NCBI RefSeq assembly: GCF_015244675.1
Contig: NZ_JABCQO010000004.1
Coordinates: 124,001 to 188,000 of the forward strand
Direction of reading: 5' to 3'
Source: Gluconobacter cerevisiae
Lineage (GTDB): Bacteria; Pseudomonadota; Alphaproteobacteria; Acetobacterales; Acetobacteraceae
DNA length: 64,000 nucleotides
Positions 8,856 through 19,109 of this stretch are shown here, in pieces. The position numbers and the translations under genes are program-made. Numbering within the stretch: position 1 is the first letter of the stretch; every line of letters starts with the position of its first letter. Below the pieces are notes generated by a model. The model was not told where the DNA came from. It saw only the letters and a list, made by a program, of their open reading frames with translations, and made no database searches.

Positions 8856-9423
8856 TTGCCGCCTCCGCTTCCGTCTGGCCCTGCTCGCGCTTACCAAACA
8901 GTTCAGCAGCTTTCTTGCCGCGACGAGACGCAACATGACGCGGGCTGCTGGCCTTTTCGAGCGCAGCAAACGTAGCCTTGATCATATTGTGCGGGTTCCG
9001 CGTTCCCAGGCTCTTGGCCACAACGTCATTGACGCCAAGGCTTTCGAACACTGCACGCATCGGACCACCAGCAATGATACCCGTACCGGCTTCAGCCGCA
9101 CGGACGACAACCTTGCCAGCACCGTAGTGACCGAACGTGTCATGATGAAGGGTACGACCCTCCTTCATCGGCACGCGGATCATCGTGCGCTTTGCACGCT
9201 CGGTTGCTTTGCGGATTGCCTCGGGAACTTCACGGGCCTTACCCGCTCCGTAACCAACGCGACCCTTCTGATCACCGACAACAACGAGGGCAGCAAACGC
9301 AAAACGGCGACCACCCTTTACGACTTTGGCAACACGGTTGATGGTGACGAGCTTGTCGACCAGATCATCGCCCTGCTCGCGCTCACGACCACCACGGCCG
9401 CCTTCTCTTGGCTCACGTGCCAT
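8848..9423 (-). CDS. rpsE: Small ribosomal subunit protein uS5
   Basis: A 191-residue uS5, which helps decoding fidelity and mRNA unwinding on the 30S. Seen: [40 protein letters not shown], the [18 protein letters not shown] segment. A Gly- and Arg-rich N-terminal extension ([10 protein letters not shown]) precedes the double-stranded-RNA-binding fold, as in other alphaproteobacteria. A clear AAGGAGG precedes the ATG. It overlaps rpmD by eight bases. Confidence 0.97.
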   Translation of the reverse strand: MAREPREGGRGGREREQGDDLVDKLVTINRVAKVVKGGRRFAFAALVVVGDQKGRVGYGAGKAREVPEAIRKATERAKRTMIRVPMKEGRTLHHDTFGHYGAGKVVVRAAEAGTGIIAGGPMRAVFESLGVNDVVAKSLGTRNPHNMIKATFAALEKASSPRHVASRRGKKAAELFGKREQGQTEAEAANG

Positions 9424-9435
9424 GTGTGATCCTCC

Positions 9436-9798
9436 TTAGAACGAGAGTCCGCCCTCGCGGGCAGCCTCTGCCAGGGCTTTGACCCGGCCATGATACAGAT
9501 AAGAGCCGCGGTCGAACACGACGGTCTTGACGCCAGCCGCAACACCACGCTCGGCAATCAGCTTGCCGATCACTGTAGCTGCAGATACGTCCGCGCCGGT
9601 CTTGCCAGCATCGCGAAGCGTCTTTTCCAGCGTAGATGCGCTGGCGAGCGTACGGCCCTGTGCATCGTCGATGATCTGGGCATGAATATGCTTGCTGGAA
9701 CGAAAGACCGACAAACGCGGCCGGCCGCCGCTCTTGCGACGAAGCTGGAAACGCAGCCGCTGACGGCGGCGTTCCTGCAATCCTTGCTGCGATGCCAT
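9436..9798 (-). CDS. rplR: Large ribosomal subunit protein uL18
   Basis: A 120-residue uL18, a 5S rRNA-binding protein of the central protuberance. Seen: [60 protein letters not shown]. Its ATG shares one base with the rplF stop (TAATG), so translation is likely coupled. rpsE follows after 12 bases. Confidence 0.97.
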   Translation of the reverse strand: MASQQGLQERRRQRLRFQLRRKSGGRPRLSVFRSSKHIHAQIIDDAQGRTLASASTLEKTLRDAGKTGADVSAATVIGKLIAERGVAAGVKTVVFDRGSYLYHGRVKALAEAAREGGLSF

Positions 9799-10334
9799 TA
9801 CTTCTTCTTACCTTCCTTACGACGCAGAACCTCGGTCTCGTACCGAACACCCTTACCTTTATAAGGCTCAGGCTTACGGAAGCTGCGAATATCGAGCGCA
9901 ACCTGGCCAACGCGCTGCTTGTCGTTACCTTCAACAACAATCGCGGTCGGACGCGGAGTGGTGATCTTGATGCCTTCCGGGATCGGATAGACAACATCGT
10001 GCGAGAAGCCGAGGTTCATCACCAAGTTAGAGCCCTGAACAGCAGCACGGAAACCCGTACCCTGAATTTCAAGCCCCTTGGTGAAGCCGTCCGACACACC
10101 CTTGACCGTATTGGCGATCAGGGCGCGGGTGGTTCCCCACATGGTCCAGTTTTCGCGAGAGCGACGACCGAGAGGAGCAACGGAAACATTGCTGCCGTCA
10201 ATCTTGACTTCCACATGACGGGAAACCGGAACGCTCAGCTCACCGAGCTTGCCTTTGGCCTTAAAGATGCCATCAGCAACGGAAACCTGTACGCCAGCCG
10301 GAACTTCGACGGGGTATTTACCTACGCGAGACAT
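9798..10334 (-). CDS. rplF: Large ribosomal subunit protein uL6
   Basis: A 178-residue uL6 near the factor-binding site. Seen: [39 protein letters not shown], and the second-repeat motif [20 protein letters not shown] followed by GKGVRYE. The open frame extends 39 codons upstream to 10451 into rpsH, but the ATG at 10334 has AAGGAGG upstream and gives the family N-terminus. It shares one base with rplR. Confidence 0.97.
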   Translation of the reverse strand: MSRVGKYPVEVPAGVQVSVADGIFKAKGKLGELSVPVSRHVEVKIDGSNVSVAPLGRRSRENWTMWGTTRALIANTVKGVSDGFTKGLEIQGTGFRAAVQGSNLVMNLGFSHDVVYPIPEGIKITTPRPTAIVVEGNDKQRVGQVALDIRSFRKPEPYKGKGVRYETEVLRRKEGKKK

Positions 10335-10344
10335 GCGACCCTCC

Positions 10345-10743
10345 TTAGAAGACGCGGCAGAGGACCTCGCCGCCAACGTTGGCAGCGCGAGCCTCGACGT
10401 CCGACAGGACGCCACGCGGGGTGGACAGGATCGACACACCAAGGCCGGCATAAACGCGCGGAAGTTCCTTGATCTTCGAGTAGACGCGACGGCCGGGCTT
10501 GGAAACGCGATGGATTTCCTTGATGACCGGCTGGCCTTCTACATACTTCAGCTCGATACGGAGCTGTGCAACACCCTTGCGGAGCTCTTCAGCAGCGAAA
10601 CCACGGATGTAGCCTTCACGCTTGAGAGCTTCCAGAACGCTTGCGCGCAGCTTGGATGCAGGCGCAACGCAGACAGCATGACGGGCACGCTGCGCATTGC
10701 GGATCCGGGTCAGCATATCGCCCAGTGGATCAGACAAAGACAT
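10345..10743 (-). CDS. rpsH: Small ribosomal subunit protein uS8
   Basis: A 132-residue uS8, a primary 16S rRNA binder (helix 21) and, in enterobacteria, the repressor of the spc operon. Seen: [55 protein letters not shown] and [13 protein letters not shown] near the C-terminus. Length is normal. Twelve bases from rpsN, ten from rplF. Whether it represses its operon here cannot be seen; a stem-loop sits in the rplE-rpsN gap near where S8 binds in E. coli. Confidence 0.97.
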   Translation of the reverse strand: MSLSDPLGDMLTRIRNAQRARHAVCVAPASKLRASVLEALKREGYIRGFAAEELRKGVAQLRIELKYVEGQPVIKEIHRVSKPGRRVYSKIKELPRVYAGLGVSILSTPRGVLSDVEARAANVGGEVLCRVF

Positions 10744-10755
10744 TCGATCTACCCT

Positions 10756-11061
10756 TTACCAGCTCGACTTGACCATGCCAGGAATCTGGCCGGCGGAGGC
10801 AAGATCGCGCAGAGCAATACGGCTCAGTTCGAACTTGCGATAGTTGGCACGGGGGCGACCAGAAAGCTTGCAACGCAGACGGACGCGTGTCGCGGACCCA
10901 TTGCGCGGCATCTGGGCCAGCTTAAGGGTCGCATCAAAGCGGTCTTCAACCGACAGTGTACGATCCTTGATGATGTTCTTGAGAGCGGTCCGCTTTTCCT
11001 TATCGCGCTTCACTAAGTCAGCACGATGGTTATTACGGTTTACCGCTGAGACCTTCGCCAT
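10756..11061 (-). CDS. rpsN: Small ribosomal subunit protein uS14, zinc-free long form
   Basis: A 101-residue uS14. Seen: [41 protein letters not shown] and [20 protein letters not shown]. It lacks the CxxC...CxxC zinc motif of the short form and is of the 101-residue class usual in proteobacteria. It follows an unusually wide 132-base gap after rplE that holds a perfect stem-loop. Confidence 0.97.
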   Translation of the reverse strand: MAKVSAVNRNNHRADLVKRDKEKRTALKNIIKDRTLSVEDRFDATLKLAQMPRNGSATRVRLRCKLSGRPRANYRKFELSRIALRDLASAGQIPGMVKSSW

Positions 11062-11132
11062 CTCGAATTTTCTCCCGGAACCTGTCAGGCCTATCCCGAC
11101 GGTTTTCCAATCAGCGTGTCTATAAAGGAAAG

Positions 11133-11153
11133 CGGCCTTCCAATGGAAGGCCG
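11133..11153 (-). other. Perfect stem-loop between rplE and rpsN
   Basis: CGGCCTTCC and GGAAGGCCG form a nine-base perfect stem with loop AAT. On the minus strand the tail is CTTTCCTTTATAG, moderately T-rich. It lies 41 bases past the rplE stop in an otherwise tight run of genes, so it may be a weak attenuator, an mRNA processing site or a ribosomal-protein binding site. Confidence 0.55.
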
Positions 11154-11193
11154 AATCCTGATTTTAACCGTGATCGGTCTGAAAAATTATTGA

Positions 11194-11757
11194 TCAGCCG
11201 TTGAACGGCAGATCAAAGGCCTTCAGCAGGGCCTTTGCTTCAGCATCAGACTTGGCGCTGGTCACGAAGATGATGTCCATGCCGCGGACGGCATCGATTT
11301 TGTCATATTCGATTTCAGGAAACACGATCTGTTCCTTGATACCCATGGCAAAATTGCCATGCCCATCAAAGCCTTTGTTTGCCGGCAGACCGCGGAAATC
11401 GCGGATACGTGGCATAGCGATCGTCACCAGACGGTCAAGAAATTCGTACATCCGGGCACGACGAAGCGTGACCTTGCAGCCGATGGGCAGACCTTCGCGG
11501 ATCTTAAAGCCAGCAATAGCCTTGCGAGCAAGGGTTTTGACAGGCTTCTGACCCGAAATCACGGTCATTTCCGCAAAAGCAGCATCAAGCTTCTTCTGGT
11601 CACCAGCGGCTTCGCCAACACCCATGTTCAGCACGATCTTTTCGAGCTTGGGAACCTGGAGTTCGTTAGCATAACCGAACTGCTCACGGAGCTGCTTCTT
11701 AAGCAGTTCTTCGTAGCGCTGGTGCAGACGCGGCAAAGCGTTCTTATGTTCGCTCAT
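11194..11757 (-). CDS. rplE: Large ribosomal subunit protein uL5
   Basis: A 187-residue uL5, a 5S rRNA-binding protein that touches the P-site tRNA. Seen: [27 protein letters not shown]-like [40 protein letters not shown] and the [19 protein letters not shown] segment. Eleven bases after rplX. A 132-base gap follows before rpsN. Confidence 0.98.
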   Translation of the reverse strand: MSEHKNALPRLHQRYEELLKKQLREQFGYANELQVPKLEKIVLNMGVGEAAGDQKKLDAAFAEMTVISGQKPVKTLARKAIAGFKIREGLPIGCKVTLRRARMYEFLDRLVTIAMPRIRDFRGLPANKGFDGHGNFAMGIKEQIVFPEIEYDKIDAVRGMDIIFVTSAKSDAEAKALLKAFDLPFNG

Positions 11758-11768
11758 TGTTGCGTTCC

Positions 11769-12089
11769 TCAGCCTTCGATCACTTCGCCGGTTGCCTTGG
11801 CAACACGAACCTTGCGACCGTCTTCCAGAATGCGGAAACCAACACGCGTCGGCTTGCCACTCTTTGGATCAACTAGCTTCAGGTTGGACAGATGGATCGG
11901 CATTTCGCGCTCGATGATTCCACCTTCGCCACCTGTGCGGTTGGGCTTCGTGTGACGCTTGGCAATAGCCACGCCACGCACAACAGCCTTCTCGGCCTTC
12001 GGCATCACAGCGAGAACTTCGCCGCGAACGCCACGGGACTTGCCGGAGAGGACCAGAACCTGATCACCCTTCTTGATACGAGCAGCCAT
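11769..12089 (-). CDS. rplX: Large ribosomal subunit protein uL24
   Basis: A 106-residue uL24, an assembly-initiating protein of the 50S. Seen: [20 protein letters not shown] (the KOW motif), then [20 protein letters not shown] and [20 protein letters not shown]. Its ATG shares one base with the rplN stop. Confidence 0.97.
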   Translation of the reverse strand: MAARIKKGDQVLVLSGKSRGVRGEVLAVMPKAEKAVVRGVAIAKRHTKPNRTGGEGGIIEREMPIHLSNLKLVDPKSGKPTRVGFRILEDGRKVRVAKATGEVIEG

Positions 12090-12457
12090 TACAGCACCTC
12101 CGGAGCCAGCGAGATGATCTTCATGAACTTGCGCGCGCGCAGTTCACGAACCACCGGGCCAAAGATACGCGTACCAATCGGCTCCTGCTGCTTGTTCAGA
12201 AGAACAGCGGCATTTTTATCGAAGCGGATGGCGGAGCCATCTGCACGACGAACCGGGTAGGAGGTGCGAACGATAACGGCCTGATGGACGTCACCTTTCT
12301 TCACCTTGCCGCGAGGAATTGCTTCCTTGACGGACACGACAATGACGTCGCCGACCGAGGCAGTCTTCCGCTTGGAGCCGCCCAGCACCTTGATGCACTG
12401 CACCCGACGCGCACCGGAATTGTCGGCAACGTCAAGGTTGGTCTCGGGATGAATCAT
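12089..12457 (-). CDS. rplN: Large ribosomal subunit protein uL14
   Basis: A 122-residue uL14 at the 50S-30S interface. Seen: [60 protein letters not shown] and the [20 protein letters not shown] end. The highly conserved first residues are MIQxxT in most bacteria; here the third residue is His, a minor change. Overlaps rplX by one base. Confidence 0.98.
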   Translation of the reverse strand: MIHPETNLDVADNSGARRVQCIKVLGGSKRKTASVGDVIVVSVKEAIPRGKVKKGDVHQAVIVRTSYPVRRADGSAIRFDKNAAVLLNKQQEPIGTRIFGPVVRELRARKFMKIISLAPEVL

Positions 12458-12469
12458 GTGCCTACCCCC

Positions 12470-12742
12470 TTATGCGCTGACGGAAGAGGATGCTGAAGCC
12501 AGCTCCTCTCCGTTGCGCGACACGACAGACCACGTCTTGCGCTTGGAGATTGGTGCGCATTCTTCAATGCGAACCAGATCACCCGTCTGGCAAACGTTTT
12601 CTTCGTCATGAGCCGCATACTTTTTGGAGCGGCGAATAAACTTCTTGTAGAGTGGGTGCATGATGCGACGATCAACAAGAACGGTAACCGTCTTGTCCAT
12701 CTTATCGCTCGTGACCCGACCCGTCAGGACGCGCCTTGGCAT
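12470..12742 (-). CDS. rpsQ: Small ribosomal subunit protein uS17
   Basis: A 90-residue uS17, an early 16S rRNA binder. Seen: [60 protein letters not shown]. The open frame continues to 12790 within rpmC, but the ATG at 12742 gives the family N-terminus and has AGGAGA upstream. Confidence 0.96.
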   Translation of the reverse strand: MPRRVLTGRVTSDKMDKTVTVLVDRRIMHPLYKKFIRRSKKYAAHDEENVCQTGDLVRIEECAPISKRKTWSVVSRNGEELASASSSVSA

Positions 12743-12755
12743 CGTCCGTCTCCTC

Positions 12756-12989
12756 TCAGGACTTAGCGGCGGACGTTTTGGCGCCCGCACGGTTCTTCGA
12801 TGTGTGAGCCAGTGTCTTGATACGTGCTACTGCACGGCGCACGACCTTGACGCGGCTTGTGTTCTCCGACTGCCCCGTGGCAGCCGAAAAACGGTGGTTG
12901 ATCTGTTCGCGCTTGAGGTCGAGCAGAAGAGCATTCAGCTCATCTTCGCTCTTCGCGCGCAGATCGGCAGGCTTGTACGTGTCGGCCAT
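12756..12989 (-). CDS. rpmC: Large ribosomal subunit protein uL29
   Basis: A 77-residue uL29 at the polypeptide exit. Seen: [20 protein letters not shown] followed by [20 protein letters not shown] and [17 protein letters not shown]. Slightly longer than the usual 63-70 residues owing to a C-terminal Ala/Lys tail. The ATG shares one base with the rplP stop. Confidence 0.96.
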   Translation of the reverse strand: MADTYKPADLRAKSEDELNALLLDLKREQINHRFSAATGQSENTSRVKVVRRAVARIKTLAHTSKNRAGAKTSAAKS

Positions 12990-13405
12990 TACGCGTCTCC
13001 GATACGCTGAACGAACTTGGTCTTGATCGGAAGCTTTGCAGCCCCCAGACTCAGGGCCAGCTTGGCAACCTCAGGCGGAACGCCTTCGATCTCGAACAGG
13101 ATACGACCCGGCTTGACACGTGCGGCCCAGTACTCGGGGTTACCCTTACCGGAGCCCATACGCACTTCTGCAGGCTTTGTCGAGACCGGAGTATCCGGAA
13201 AGATACGAATCCACACACGACCGGCACGCTTCATGGCACGCGTGATCGCACGACGGGAGGCTTCGATTTGGCGAGCGGTGATCCGCTCCGGCTCCAGCGC
13301 CTTCAGGCCGAAGGCACCGAAGTTCAGCTGGGTTCCGCTTTTCGCCAGACCGTGAATGCGGCCCTTGTGGGCCTTACGAAACTTTGTCCGCTTCGGGGAA
13401 AGCAT
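12989..13405 (-). CDS. rplP: Large ribosomal subunit protein uL16
   Basis: A 138-residue uL16, which helps shape the A-site of the 50S. Seen: [80 protein letters not shown]. It follows rpsC after a 57-base gap with a GAAA-loop hairpin. Confidence 0.98.
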   Translation of the reverse strand: MLSPKRTKFRKAHKGRIHGLAKSGTQLNFGAFGLKALEPERITARQIEASRRAITRAMKRAGRVWIRIFPDTPVSTKPAEVRMGSGKGNPEYWAARVKPGRILFEIEGVPPEVAKLALSLGAAKLPIKTKFVQRIGDA

Positions 13406-13439
13406 GTTGTTAAATCCTCAAATCAGCACCAGCAAAGGA

Positions 13440-13461
13440 ACTGTGAGCTTTCGCTCACAGT
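13440..13461 (-). other. GAAA-loop hairpin between rpsC and rplP
   Basis: Read on the minus strand, ACTGTGAGC and GCTCACAGT form a perfect nine-base stem capped by a GAAA tetraloop, starting two bases after the rpsC stop. The tail TCCTTTGC is only weakly T-rich. The GNRA cap suggests a stable RNA element or processing site rather than a terminator. Confidence 0.6.
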
Positions 13462-13462
13462 C

Positions 13463-14140
13463 TTAGCGCTGGGGAGCCTGCTCCGCAGCACGACGATCCT
13501 GTGCCAACGGGTCATGAGCCAGGATCTCACCCTTGAAGATCCATACCTTCACACCGCAGGTACCATACGTTGTCTTGGCAGTTGCCGTACCGTAATCGAT
13601 ATCGGCGCGAAGCGTATGCAGGGGAACGCGTCCCTCACGATACTTTTCGGCACGAGCGATTTCAGCACCACCCAGACGACCACCGCAGGTGATCCGGATG
13701 CCCTGGGCACCCAGACGCATTGCGGACTGGATTGCGCGCTTCATGGCACGACGGAACGCAACGCGACGCTCAAGTTGCTGAGCGATATTCTCGGCAACGA
13801 GGGTGGCATCGATTTCCGGCTTACGGATCTCGACGATGTTCAGCGCCACGTCGGTCTTCGCCATACGGCTCAGTTCCTTGCGGAGCGCGTCGATGTCCTG
13901 ACCCTTCTTGCCGATCACAACACCCGGACGGGCAGCGTAAATCGTCACGCGGGGCTTCTTTGCCGGACGCTCGATAACAACGCGGGACACGCCTGCGCCG
14001 GACAGCTTGCGACGCAGGAATGCACGAAGCTTCAGATCTTCATGCAGCAGGCGCGCATAGTCTTGACCAGCGTACCAGCGGCTGTCCCAGGTACGGTTGA
14101 CGCCGAGCCGAAGCCCGATCGGATTGACCTTATGTCCCAT
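13463..14140 (-). CDS. rpsC: Small ribosomal subunit protein uS3
   Basis: A 225-residue uS3 at the mRNA entry channel. Seen: [20 protein letters not shown], the KH-type domain with [20 protein letters not shown], and [20 protein letters not shown], then [11 protein letters not shown]. The C-terminal tail is short, rich in Ala, Arg and Gln. It starts three bases after rplV. Confidence 0.98.
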   Translation of the reverse strand: MGHKVNPIGLRLGVNRTWDSRWYAGQDYARLLHEDLKLRAFLRRKLSGAGVSRVVIERPAKKPRVTIYAARPGVVIGKKGQDIDALRKELSRMAKTDVALNIVEIRKPEIDATLVAENIAQQLERRVAFRRAMKRAIQSAMRLGAQGIRITCGGRLGGAEIARAEKYREGRVPLHTLRADIDYGTATAKTTYGTCGVKVWIFKGEILAHDPLAQDRRAAEQAPQR

Positions 14141-14143
14141 GGA

Positions 14144-14572
14144 TCAGGCTGCCTTCTGCTCTTTGTTGGTTCCGCGAGACGGCTTCGTCTCTTCCGGTGC
14201 TTCCGCACGCTCGGCAACAACAATCTTCAGGTGGCTGAAGAACTTCTGGATCTGAGAAGAACGACCACGGCCACGAGCGTGGAAACGCTTCATGACAATG
14301 GACTTGCCGACTTCTGCAGTCTTGACCACCAGCTGATCGACGTCGAGCTGATGGTTGTTCTCAGCGTTGGCCACGGCGCTCTCAAGAGTCTTCTTGACCT
14401 GCTGCGCGATACGACGGCGCGAGAAGGCAAGAGCGGCGATAGCCTTGTCAGCCGGCTGGTTGCGGATCATCGCCGCAACCAGGTTCAGCTTTTGCGGGCT
14501 GACGCGGATGTTGCGGGCAATAGCCTGCGCTTCCGTGTCAGCAAGCGTGCGGATATGCTTTGGCTTGCTCAT
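14144..14572 (-). CDS. rplV: Large ribosomal subunit protein uL22
   Basis: A 142-residue uL22, which lines the exit tunnel and is a macrolide-resistance locus in other species. Seen: [40 protein letters not shown] and [22 protein letters not shown]-terminal extension of about 25 residues ([20 protein letters not shown]) goes beyond the usual 110-130 residue length. Confidence 0.97.
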   Translation of the reverse strand: MSKPKHIRTLADTEAQAIARNIRVSPQKLNLVAAMIRNQPADKAIAALAFSRRRIAQQVKKTLESAVANAENNHQLDVDQLVVKTAEVGKSIVMKRFHARGRGRSSQIQKFFSHLKIVVAERAEAPEETKPSRGTNKEQKAA

Positions 14573-14574
14573 TT

Positions 14575-14853
14575 TCAGCCCCGCTTCGACTTCTTGTCAG
14601 AGCCATGACCGGTGTAGGTCCGTGTCGGTGAGAACTCACCGAACTTGTGACCGACCATGTTCTCCGTGACCTGCACTGGCAGGAACTTGTGACCATTATA
14701 GACGCCGAACGTAAGTCCAACGAACTGCGGAAGGATCGTCGAACGACGCGACCAGATTTTGATCACTTCATTACGACCCGAAGCGCGCGACGCTTCGGCC
14801 TTGCCGAACAGATACCCGTCAACGAACGGGCCCTTCCAGACGGAACGTGCCAT
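14575..14853 (-). CDS. rpsS: Small ribosomal subunit protein uS19
   Basis: A 92-residue uS19 in the 30S head. Seen: [60 protein letters not shown] and [16 protein letters not shown]. Two bases before rplV, 16 after rplB. Confidence 0.98.
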   Translation of the reverse strand: MARSVWKGPFVDGYLFGKAEASRASGRNEVIKIWSRRSTILPQFVGLTFGVYNGHKFLPVQVTENMVGHKFGEFSPTRTYTGHGSDKKSKRG

Positions 14854-14869
14854 CTCTGTTTGCCCCCTC

Positions 14870-15700
14870 TTACTTGCCGGACTTACGGCGACGGATGATC
14901 AGGCTATCCGTCTTTTTGTTAACACGCGTCTTGTAACCCTTGGTCGGAACACCCCACGGCGTAACCGGGTGACGGCCACCAGAGGTCCGGCCTTCACCAC
15001 CACCATGCGGATGGTCAACCGGGTTCATGACAACGCCACGGTTGTGCGGACGACGTCCAAGCCAGCGCGAACGACCGGCCTTGCCCATGTGCTGGTTCAT
15101 GTTGTCCGGGTTGGACACGGCACCGACGGTTGCCATGCATTCACCACGAACAAGACGCAGCTCACCGGACTGCAGCTTGATCTGCGCATAGCCAGCATCC
15201 TTGCCGACGAGCTGCGCATATGTGCCAGCTGAACGGGCCAGCTTGCCGCCGGCGCCCTGCTTCAGCTCGATGTTATGCACGATCGTTCCGACCGGCATTG
15301 CACCCAGCGGCATGGCGTTGCCAGGCTTGACGTCCGTGTGGGCGCCGGAGATGACGCGATCGCCAACCTTCACGCGCTGCGGAGCAAGGATGTAGGCGAG
15401 TTCGCCATCTTCATACTTGATCAGCGCAATGAATGCCGTGCGGTTCGGATCGTATTCGAGACGCTCGACCGTAGCGGCCACATCGAACTTGCGACGCTTG
15501 AAGTCGACATAACGATAGGACTGCTTGTGCCCGCCGCCACGGAAACGGACTGTCGTACGACCGTGATTGTTACGACCGCCGGACTTGTTCTTGCCTTCCG
15601 TCAGCTGCTTGATCGGCTTGCCCTTGAAGAGCTCGCTACGATCAATCAGCACGGTGCCGCGTGTGCTCGGCGTCGTGGGATTAAAGTGCTTGAGTGCCAT
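14870..15700 (-). CDS. rplB: Large ribosomal subunit protein uL2
   Basis: A 276-residue uL2, a peptidyl-transferase-centre protein. Seen: [40 protein letters not shown], and the near-universal [20 protein letters not shown] followed by the basic RRRKSGK end. Its length is standard. Co-transcribed between rplW and rpsS. Confidence 0.99.
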   Translation of the reverse strand: MALKHFNPTTPSTRGTVLIDRSELFKGKPIKQLTEGKNKSGGRNNHGRTTVRFRGGGHKQSYRYVDFKRRKFDVAATVERLEYDPNRTAFIALIKYEDGELAYILAPQRVKVGDRVISGAHTDVKPGNAMPLGAMPVGTIVHNIELKQGAGGKLARSAGTYAQLVGKDAGYAQIKLQSGELRLVRGECMATVGAVSNPDNMNQHMGKAGRSRWLGRRPHNRGVVMNPVDHPHGGGEGRTSGGRHPVTPWGVPTKGYKTRVNKKTDSLIIRRRKSGK

Positions 15701-15716
15701 GGTATCCTACCCCGCG

Positions 15717-16058
15717 TCAGCCCAGCTTGGCTGTAAGGTCAATGGACTGACCTTCAGCAAGCTGTACATACGCCTTCTTGATGTCCGAGCGACGGCCGGG
15801 ACGACCTTTGACGCGCTTGACTTTACCCTTCTGGACCAGCGTGCTCACGCCGGTCACCTTTACATTGAAGAGCTTCTCAACCGCGACCTTGATCTGAGGC
15901 TTCGTCGCACCAGGAGCGACCTTGAACACCACCTGGTTACGCTCGGAAAGAAGCGTAGCCTTTTCGGTGATCAGCGGTGCACGGATCACGTCATACAGGG
16001 TTTCCTGAGACATGTTCTGTGCAGTCTTGTGTGCGTTCATGACGGTATTGGTGGTCAT
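15717..16058 (-). CDS. rplW: Large ribosomal subunit protein uL23
   Basis: A 113-residue uL23, the docking site for trigger factor and SRP at the tunnel exit. Seen: [60 protein letters not shown]. The N-terminus carries about 20 extra residues; the ATG at 16058 overlaps the rplD stop (ATGA) and has GGAG ten bases upstream, although internal Met7 and Met16 could also serve. Confidence 0.96.
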   Translation of the reverse strand: MTTNTVMNAHKTAQNMSQETLYDVIRAPLITEKATLLSERNQVVFKVAPGATKPQIKVAVEKLFNVKVTGVSTLVQKGKVKRVKGRPGRRSDIKKAYVQLAEGQSIDLTAKLG

Positions 16059-16669
16059 GCCAGACGCTCCTTAAGACCCTCAAGACCGGCGCGGGTGATG
16101 ACCAGCACGTCGTGGTTGAGGATGTCGTAGACGTTTGCACCAATGGTCGGCAGAACGTCGATCTTTGGCAGATTGGCGATTGCGCGAGCGAACTGCTCGT
16201 CAACAGCGCCATCAACGATCAGCGCGGACGTCCAGCCCAGAGCCTTGATCTTCGCTGCGGCTTCACGGGTCTTAGTGACACCGTTGGCTGCATCGAGAAC
16301 GATCAGCTTGCCCTCGGCAGCCTTCTGCGACAGGGCGCAAATCAGGCCCAGACGACGGACCTTCTTGGGAAGGTCATAGCCGTGATCGCGAACGACCGGA
16401 CCATGAACAACGCCACCCGTACGGAACTGCGGTGCACGCAGAGAGCCCTGACGGGCAGAACCCGTGCCCTTCTGACGGAAAGGCTTCTTGGTCGTGCCAG
16501 AAACTTCACCCATGCCCTTGGTCCGGTGCGTACCGGCACGGCGCTTTGCGAGCTGCCAGTGCACAACACGCGCCATGATGTCCGAGCGCGGAGTGACCGC
16601 GAAAATCTCTTCCGGAAGCGCGACAGAGCCTGCGCTACCATTATCGAGGGTCTTGATATCGTATTCCAT
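16055..16669 (-). CDS. rplD: Large ribosomal subunit protein uL4
   Basis: A 204-residue uL4, a tunnel protein that in E. coli also represses the S10 operon. Seen: the tunnel-loop region [40 protein letters not shown] and [20 protein letters not shown]. An in-frame TTG at 16684 overlaps rplC; the ATG at 16669 gives [11 protein letters not shown] and is preferred, with an AGGGG stretch just upstream. Confidence 0.96.
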   Translation of the reverse strand: MEYDIKTLDNGSAGSVALPEEIFAVTPRSDIMARVVHWQLAKRRAGTHRTKGMGEVSGTTKKPFRQKGTGSARQGSLRAPQFRTGGVVHGPVVRDHGYDLPKKVRRLGLICALSQKAAEGKLIVLDAANGVTKTREAAAKIKALGWTSALIVDGAVDEQFARAIANLPKIDVLPTIGANVYDILNHDVLVITRAGLEGLKERLA

Positions 16670-16680
16670 GCCCCTCGTCC

Positions 16681-17364
16681 TCAACCGGCGGCCGCCACTG
16701 TTGCTGCCGGGTACGGCGCATCAGCATGGCGAGCCTTCTTGATTGCATCGCGAATCAGCACAAGGCCGTTCTTCGCACCAGGAATTGCACCCCTGACCAT
16801 GATCAGGTTGCGCTCTTCATCCACGGCAGCGATCTCAAGGTTCAGCGTGGTAACACGCTCGTCACCCATGTGACCTGCCATCTTCTTTCCCTTGAAGACC
16901 TTGCCAGGATCCTGGCGCTGGCCTGTAGAACCGTGGGAACGGTGGCTGATGGAGACGCCGTGGGACGCTTCGAGACCTGCGAAGTTATGACGCTTCATAA
17001 CACCCGCAAAACCCTTGCCCTTGCTCTGGCCCGTGACGTCAACTTTCTGCCCCACAACGAAGTGAGCAGCGGACAGCTTGGTTCCAGCTTCCAGCAGGGC
17101 GTCTTCAGCAACGCGGAACTCTGCCAGATGCTTTTTTGGCTCGACCTTGGTCCGGGCGAAATGGCCACGGTTCGCCTTGGTGACATTCTTCACCTTGGCA
17201 TTACCAAGTCCGAGCTGAATGGCAGTGTAGCCATCGCGCTCGTTCGTGCGGGCATCCACAACCTCGACGTTGTCAAGGTGAAGGACCGTCACAGGCACAT
17301 GCGTGCCATCTTCCTTAAACAGCCGGGTCATTCCCAGCTTCTTTGCAATCAATCCGGTTCGCAT
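16681..17364 (-). CDS. rplC: Large ribosomal subunit protein uL3
   Basis: A 227-residue uL3, one of the two 50S assembly initiators. Seen: [60 protein letters not shown] and [20 protein letters not shown]. The C-terminal 20 residues are Ala-rich. Ten bases after rpsJ. Confidence 0.98.
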   Translation of the reverse strand: MRTGLIAKKLGMTRLFKEDGTHVPVTVLHLDNVEVVDARTNERDGYTAIQLGLGNAKVKNVTKANRGHFARTKVEPKKHLAEFRVAEDALLEAGTKLSAAHFVVGQKVDVTGQSKGKGFAGVMKRHNFAGLEASHGVSISHRSHGSTGQRQDPGKVFKGKKMAGHMGDERVTTLNLEIAAVDEERNLIMVRGAIPGAKNGLVLIRDAIKKARHADAPYPAATVAAAG

Positions 17365-17374
17365 CGTCTGGACC

Positions 17375-17683
17375 TTAGAGTTTGATCTCGACGTCCACGC
17401 CAGCGGCGAGGTCGAGCTTCATGAGGGCGTCCACGGTCTGCGGGGTCGGCTCGACAATGTCGAGCAGCCGGCGGTGAGTCCGAATTTCGAACTGTTCGCG
17501 GCTTTTCTTATCCACGTGTGGCGAGCGGTTCACCGTGAACCGTTCGATATGCGTCGGCAGCGGGATCGGACCCCGAACCCGCGCACCCGTACGCTTCGCC
17601 GTGTTTACGATCTCTTTGGTGCTGTTGTCCAGCACGCGATGATCGTACGCCTTAAGGCGAATGCGGATGTTCTGGTTGTCCAT
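17375..17683 (-). CDS. rpsJ: Small ribosomal subunit protein uS10
   Basis: A 102-residue uS10, also NusE in antitermination. Seen: [60 protein letters not shown]. The ATG at 17683 matches the family N-terminus; an in-frame start at 17704 would add seven residues. It opens the S10 gene group behind a strong stem-loop at 17747-17773. Confidence 0.98.
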   Translation of the reverse strand: MDNQNIRIRLKAYDHRVLDNSTKEIVNTAKRTGARVRGPIPLPTHIERFTVNRSPHVDKKSREQFEIRTHRRLLDIVEPTPQTVDALMKLDLAAGVDVEIKL

Positions 17684-17746
17684 GTTCTTGTTCGTCCAAC
17701 TCAAAAATTCGGGTGTCGTCCTACTGCCATTGCCCCTGAAAGGGAA

Positions 17747-17773
17747 CCCCGGTCAGAAAAAATCTGACCGGGG
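17747..17773 (-). terminator. Strong stem-loop between tuf and rpsJ
   Basis: CCCCGGTCAGA and TCTGACCGGGG form a perfect 11-base stem with an A5 loop, 30 bases past the tuf stop. On the minus strand the tail is TTCCCTTTC, so it could be a partial terminator or attenuator separating the str group from the S10 group. Confidence 0.7.
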
Positions 17774-17803
17774 CTGTCAAAGCCAACAGCTAAACGCAGG
17801 ACT

Positions 17804-18994
17804 TTAGGCGGTGATGGAAGAAACCACACCGGCACCCACGGTACGGCCACCTTCGCGGATCGCGAAGCGCAGGCCTTCGTCCATGGCGATCGGAGCGATC
17901 AGCTCCACGTCCATGGCAACGTTATCACCCGGCATGACCATTTCCGTGCCTTCTGGCAGCGTCACGACGCCGGTGACGTCGGTCGTACGGAAATAAAACT
18001 GCGGGCGATAGTTCGTGAAGAACGGCGTATGACGACCGCCCTCTTCCTTCGTGAGGATGTAAGCCTCAGCCTTGAAGTTCTTATGCGGCGTGATGGAACC
18101 CGGCTTTGCCAGAACCTGGCCACGCTCGACGTCTTCACGCTTCGTGCCACGAACCAGTGCACCGATGTTGTCGCCGGCTTCACCGCGATCGAGCAGCTTA
18201 CGGAACATCTCAACGCCCGTAACGGTCGTCTTGATGGTGTCTTTCAGGCCGATGATCTCGACTTCGTCGCCAACGTTGACAACGCCGCGCTCGACACGAC
18301 CCGTAACAACCGTGCCACGACCCGAGATCGAGAACACGTCTTCGATCGGCATCAGGAACGGACGGTCAACCGGACGCTCCGGCTGCGGGATGTAGGCATC
18401 AACCTGCGTCATCAGCTCGAGAACGCGGTCTTCACCGATTGCTGCGTCGCCATCTTCCAGCGTCACAAGAGCAGAGCCCTTGACGATGGGGATATCGTCG
18501 CCCGGGAACTGGTAGGAAGACAGAAGTTCGCGAACTTCCATTTCCACGAGCTCGAGCAGCTCCGGATCATCAACCTGATCGACCTTGTTCAGGAACACAA
18601 CCAGAGCCGGAACGCCGACCTGACGTGCAAGCAGGATGTGCTCGCGCGTCTGCGGCATCGGACCGTCAGCTGCGGACACGACCAGGATCGCGCCGTCCAT
18701 CTGAGCTGCACCCGTGATCATGTTCTTCACGTAGTCAGCATGGCCCGGGCAGTCGACGTGAGCATAGTGACGGTTGGCCGTCTCGTACTCGACGTGAGCC
18801 GTGGAAATGGTGATGCCACGTGCGCGCTCTTCAGGAGCCTTGTCGATCTGGTCGTAGGCGCTGAACGTTGCGCCGCCGGTCTTTGCCAGCACCTTGGTGA
18901 TTGCAGCAGTCAGCGAGGTCTTGCCGTGATCGACGTGACCGATGGTGCCGATGTTGCAGTGCGGCTTCGTCCGCTCAAATTTAGCCTTTGCCAT
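17804..18994 (-). CDS. tuf: Translation elongation factor Tu
   Basis: A 396-residue GTPase that brings aminoacyl-tRNA to the ribosome. G1 GHVDHGKT is at residues 19-26; DCPGHADYV (G3) and NKVDQVDD (G4) follow; domains II and III include [18 protein letters not shown] and the C-terminal [19 protein letters not shown]. It lies 115 bases after rpsG with no fusA in between. Codon choice is strongly biased, as expected. This is the only tuf in the window; many proteobacteria have a second copy. Confidence 0.99.
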   Translation of the reverse strand: MAKAKFERTKPHCNIGTIGHVDHGKTSLTAAITKVLAKTGGATFSAYDQIDKAPEERARGITISTAHVEYETANRHYAHVDCPGHADYVKNMITGAAQMDGAILVVSAADGPMPQTREHILLARQVGVPALVVFLNKVDQVDDPELLELVEMEVRELLSSYQFPGDDIPIVKGSALVTLEDGDAAIGEDRVLELMTQVDAYIPQPERPVDRPFLMPIEDVFSISGRGTVVTGRVERGVVNVGDEVEIIGLKDTIKTTVTGVEMFRKLLDRGEAGDNIGALVRGTKREDVERGQVLAKPGSITPHKNFKAEAYILTKEEGGRHTPFFTNYRPQFYFRTTDVTGVVTLPEGTEMVMPGDNVAMDVELIAPIAMDEGLRFAIREGGRTVGAGVVSSITA

Positions 18995-19109
18995 CGTCTT
19001 TCTCCAAAACCCCGCTCCACCTGGAACGGGAGTAAGACTGAAAGTTCAAACCGGTCAGTGCATGATCCCGAGATCGCAGCACTGCCGGAAGCCCTTTAAC
19101 CGGTTCTGA

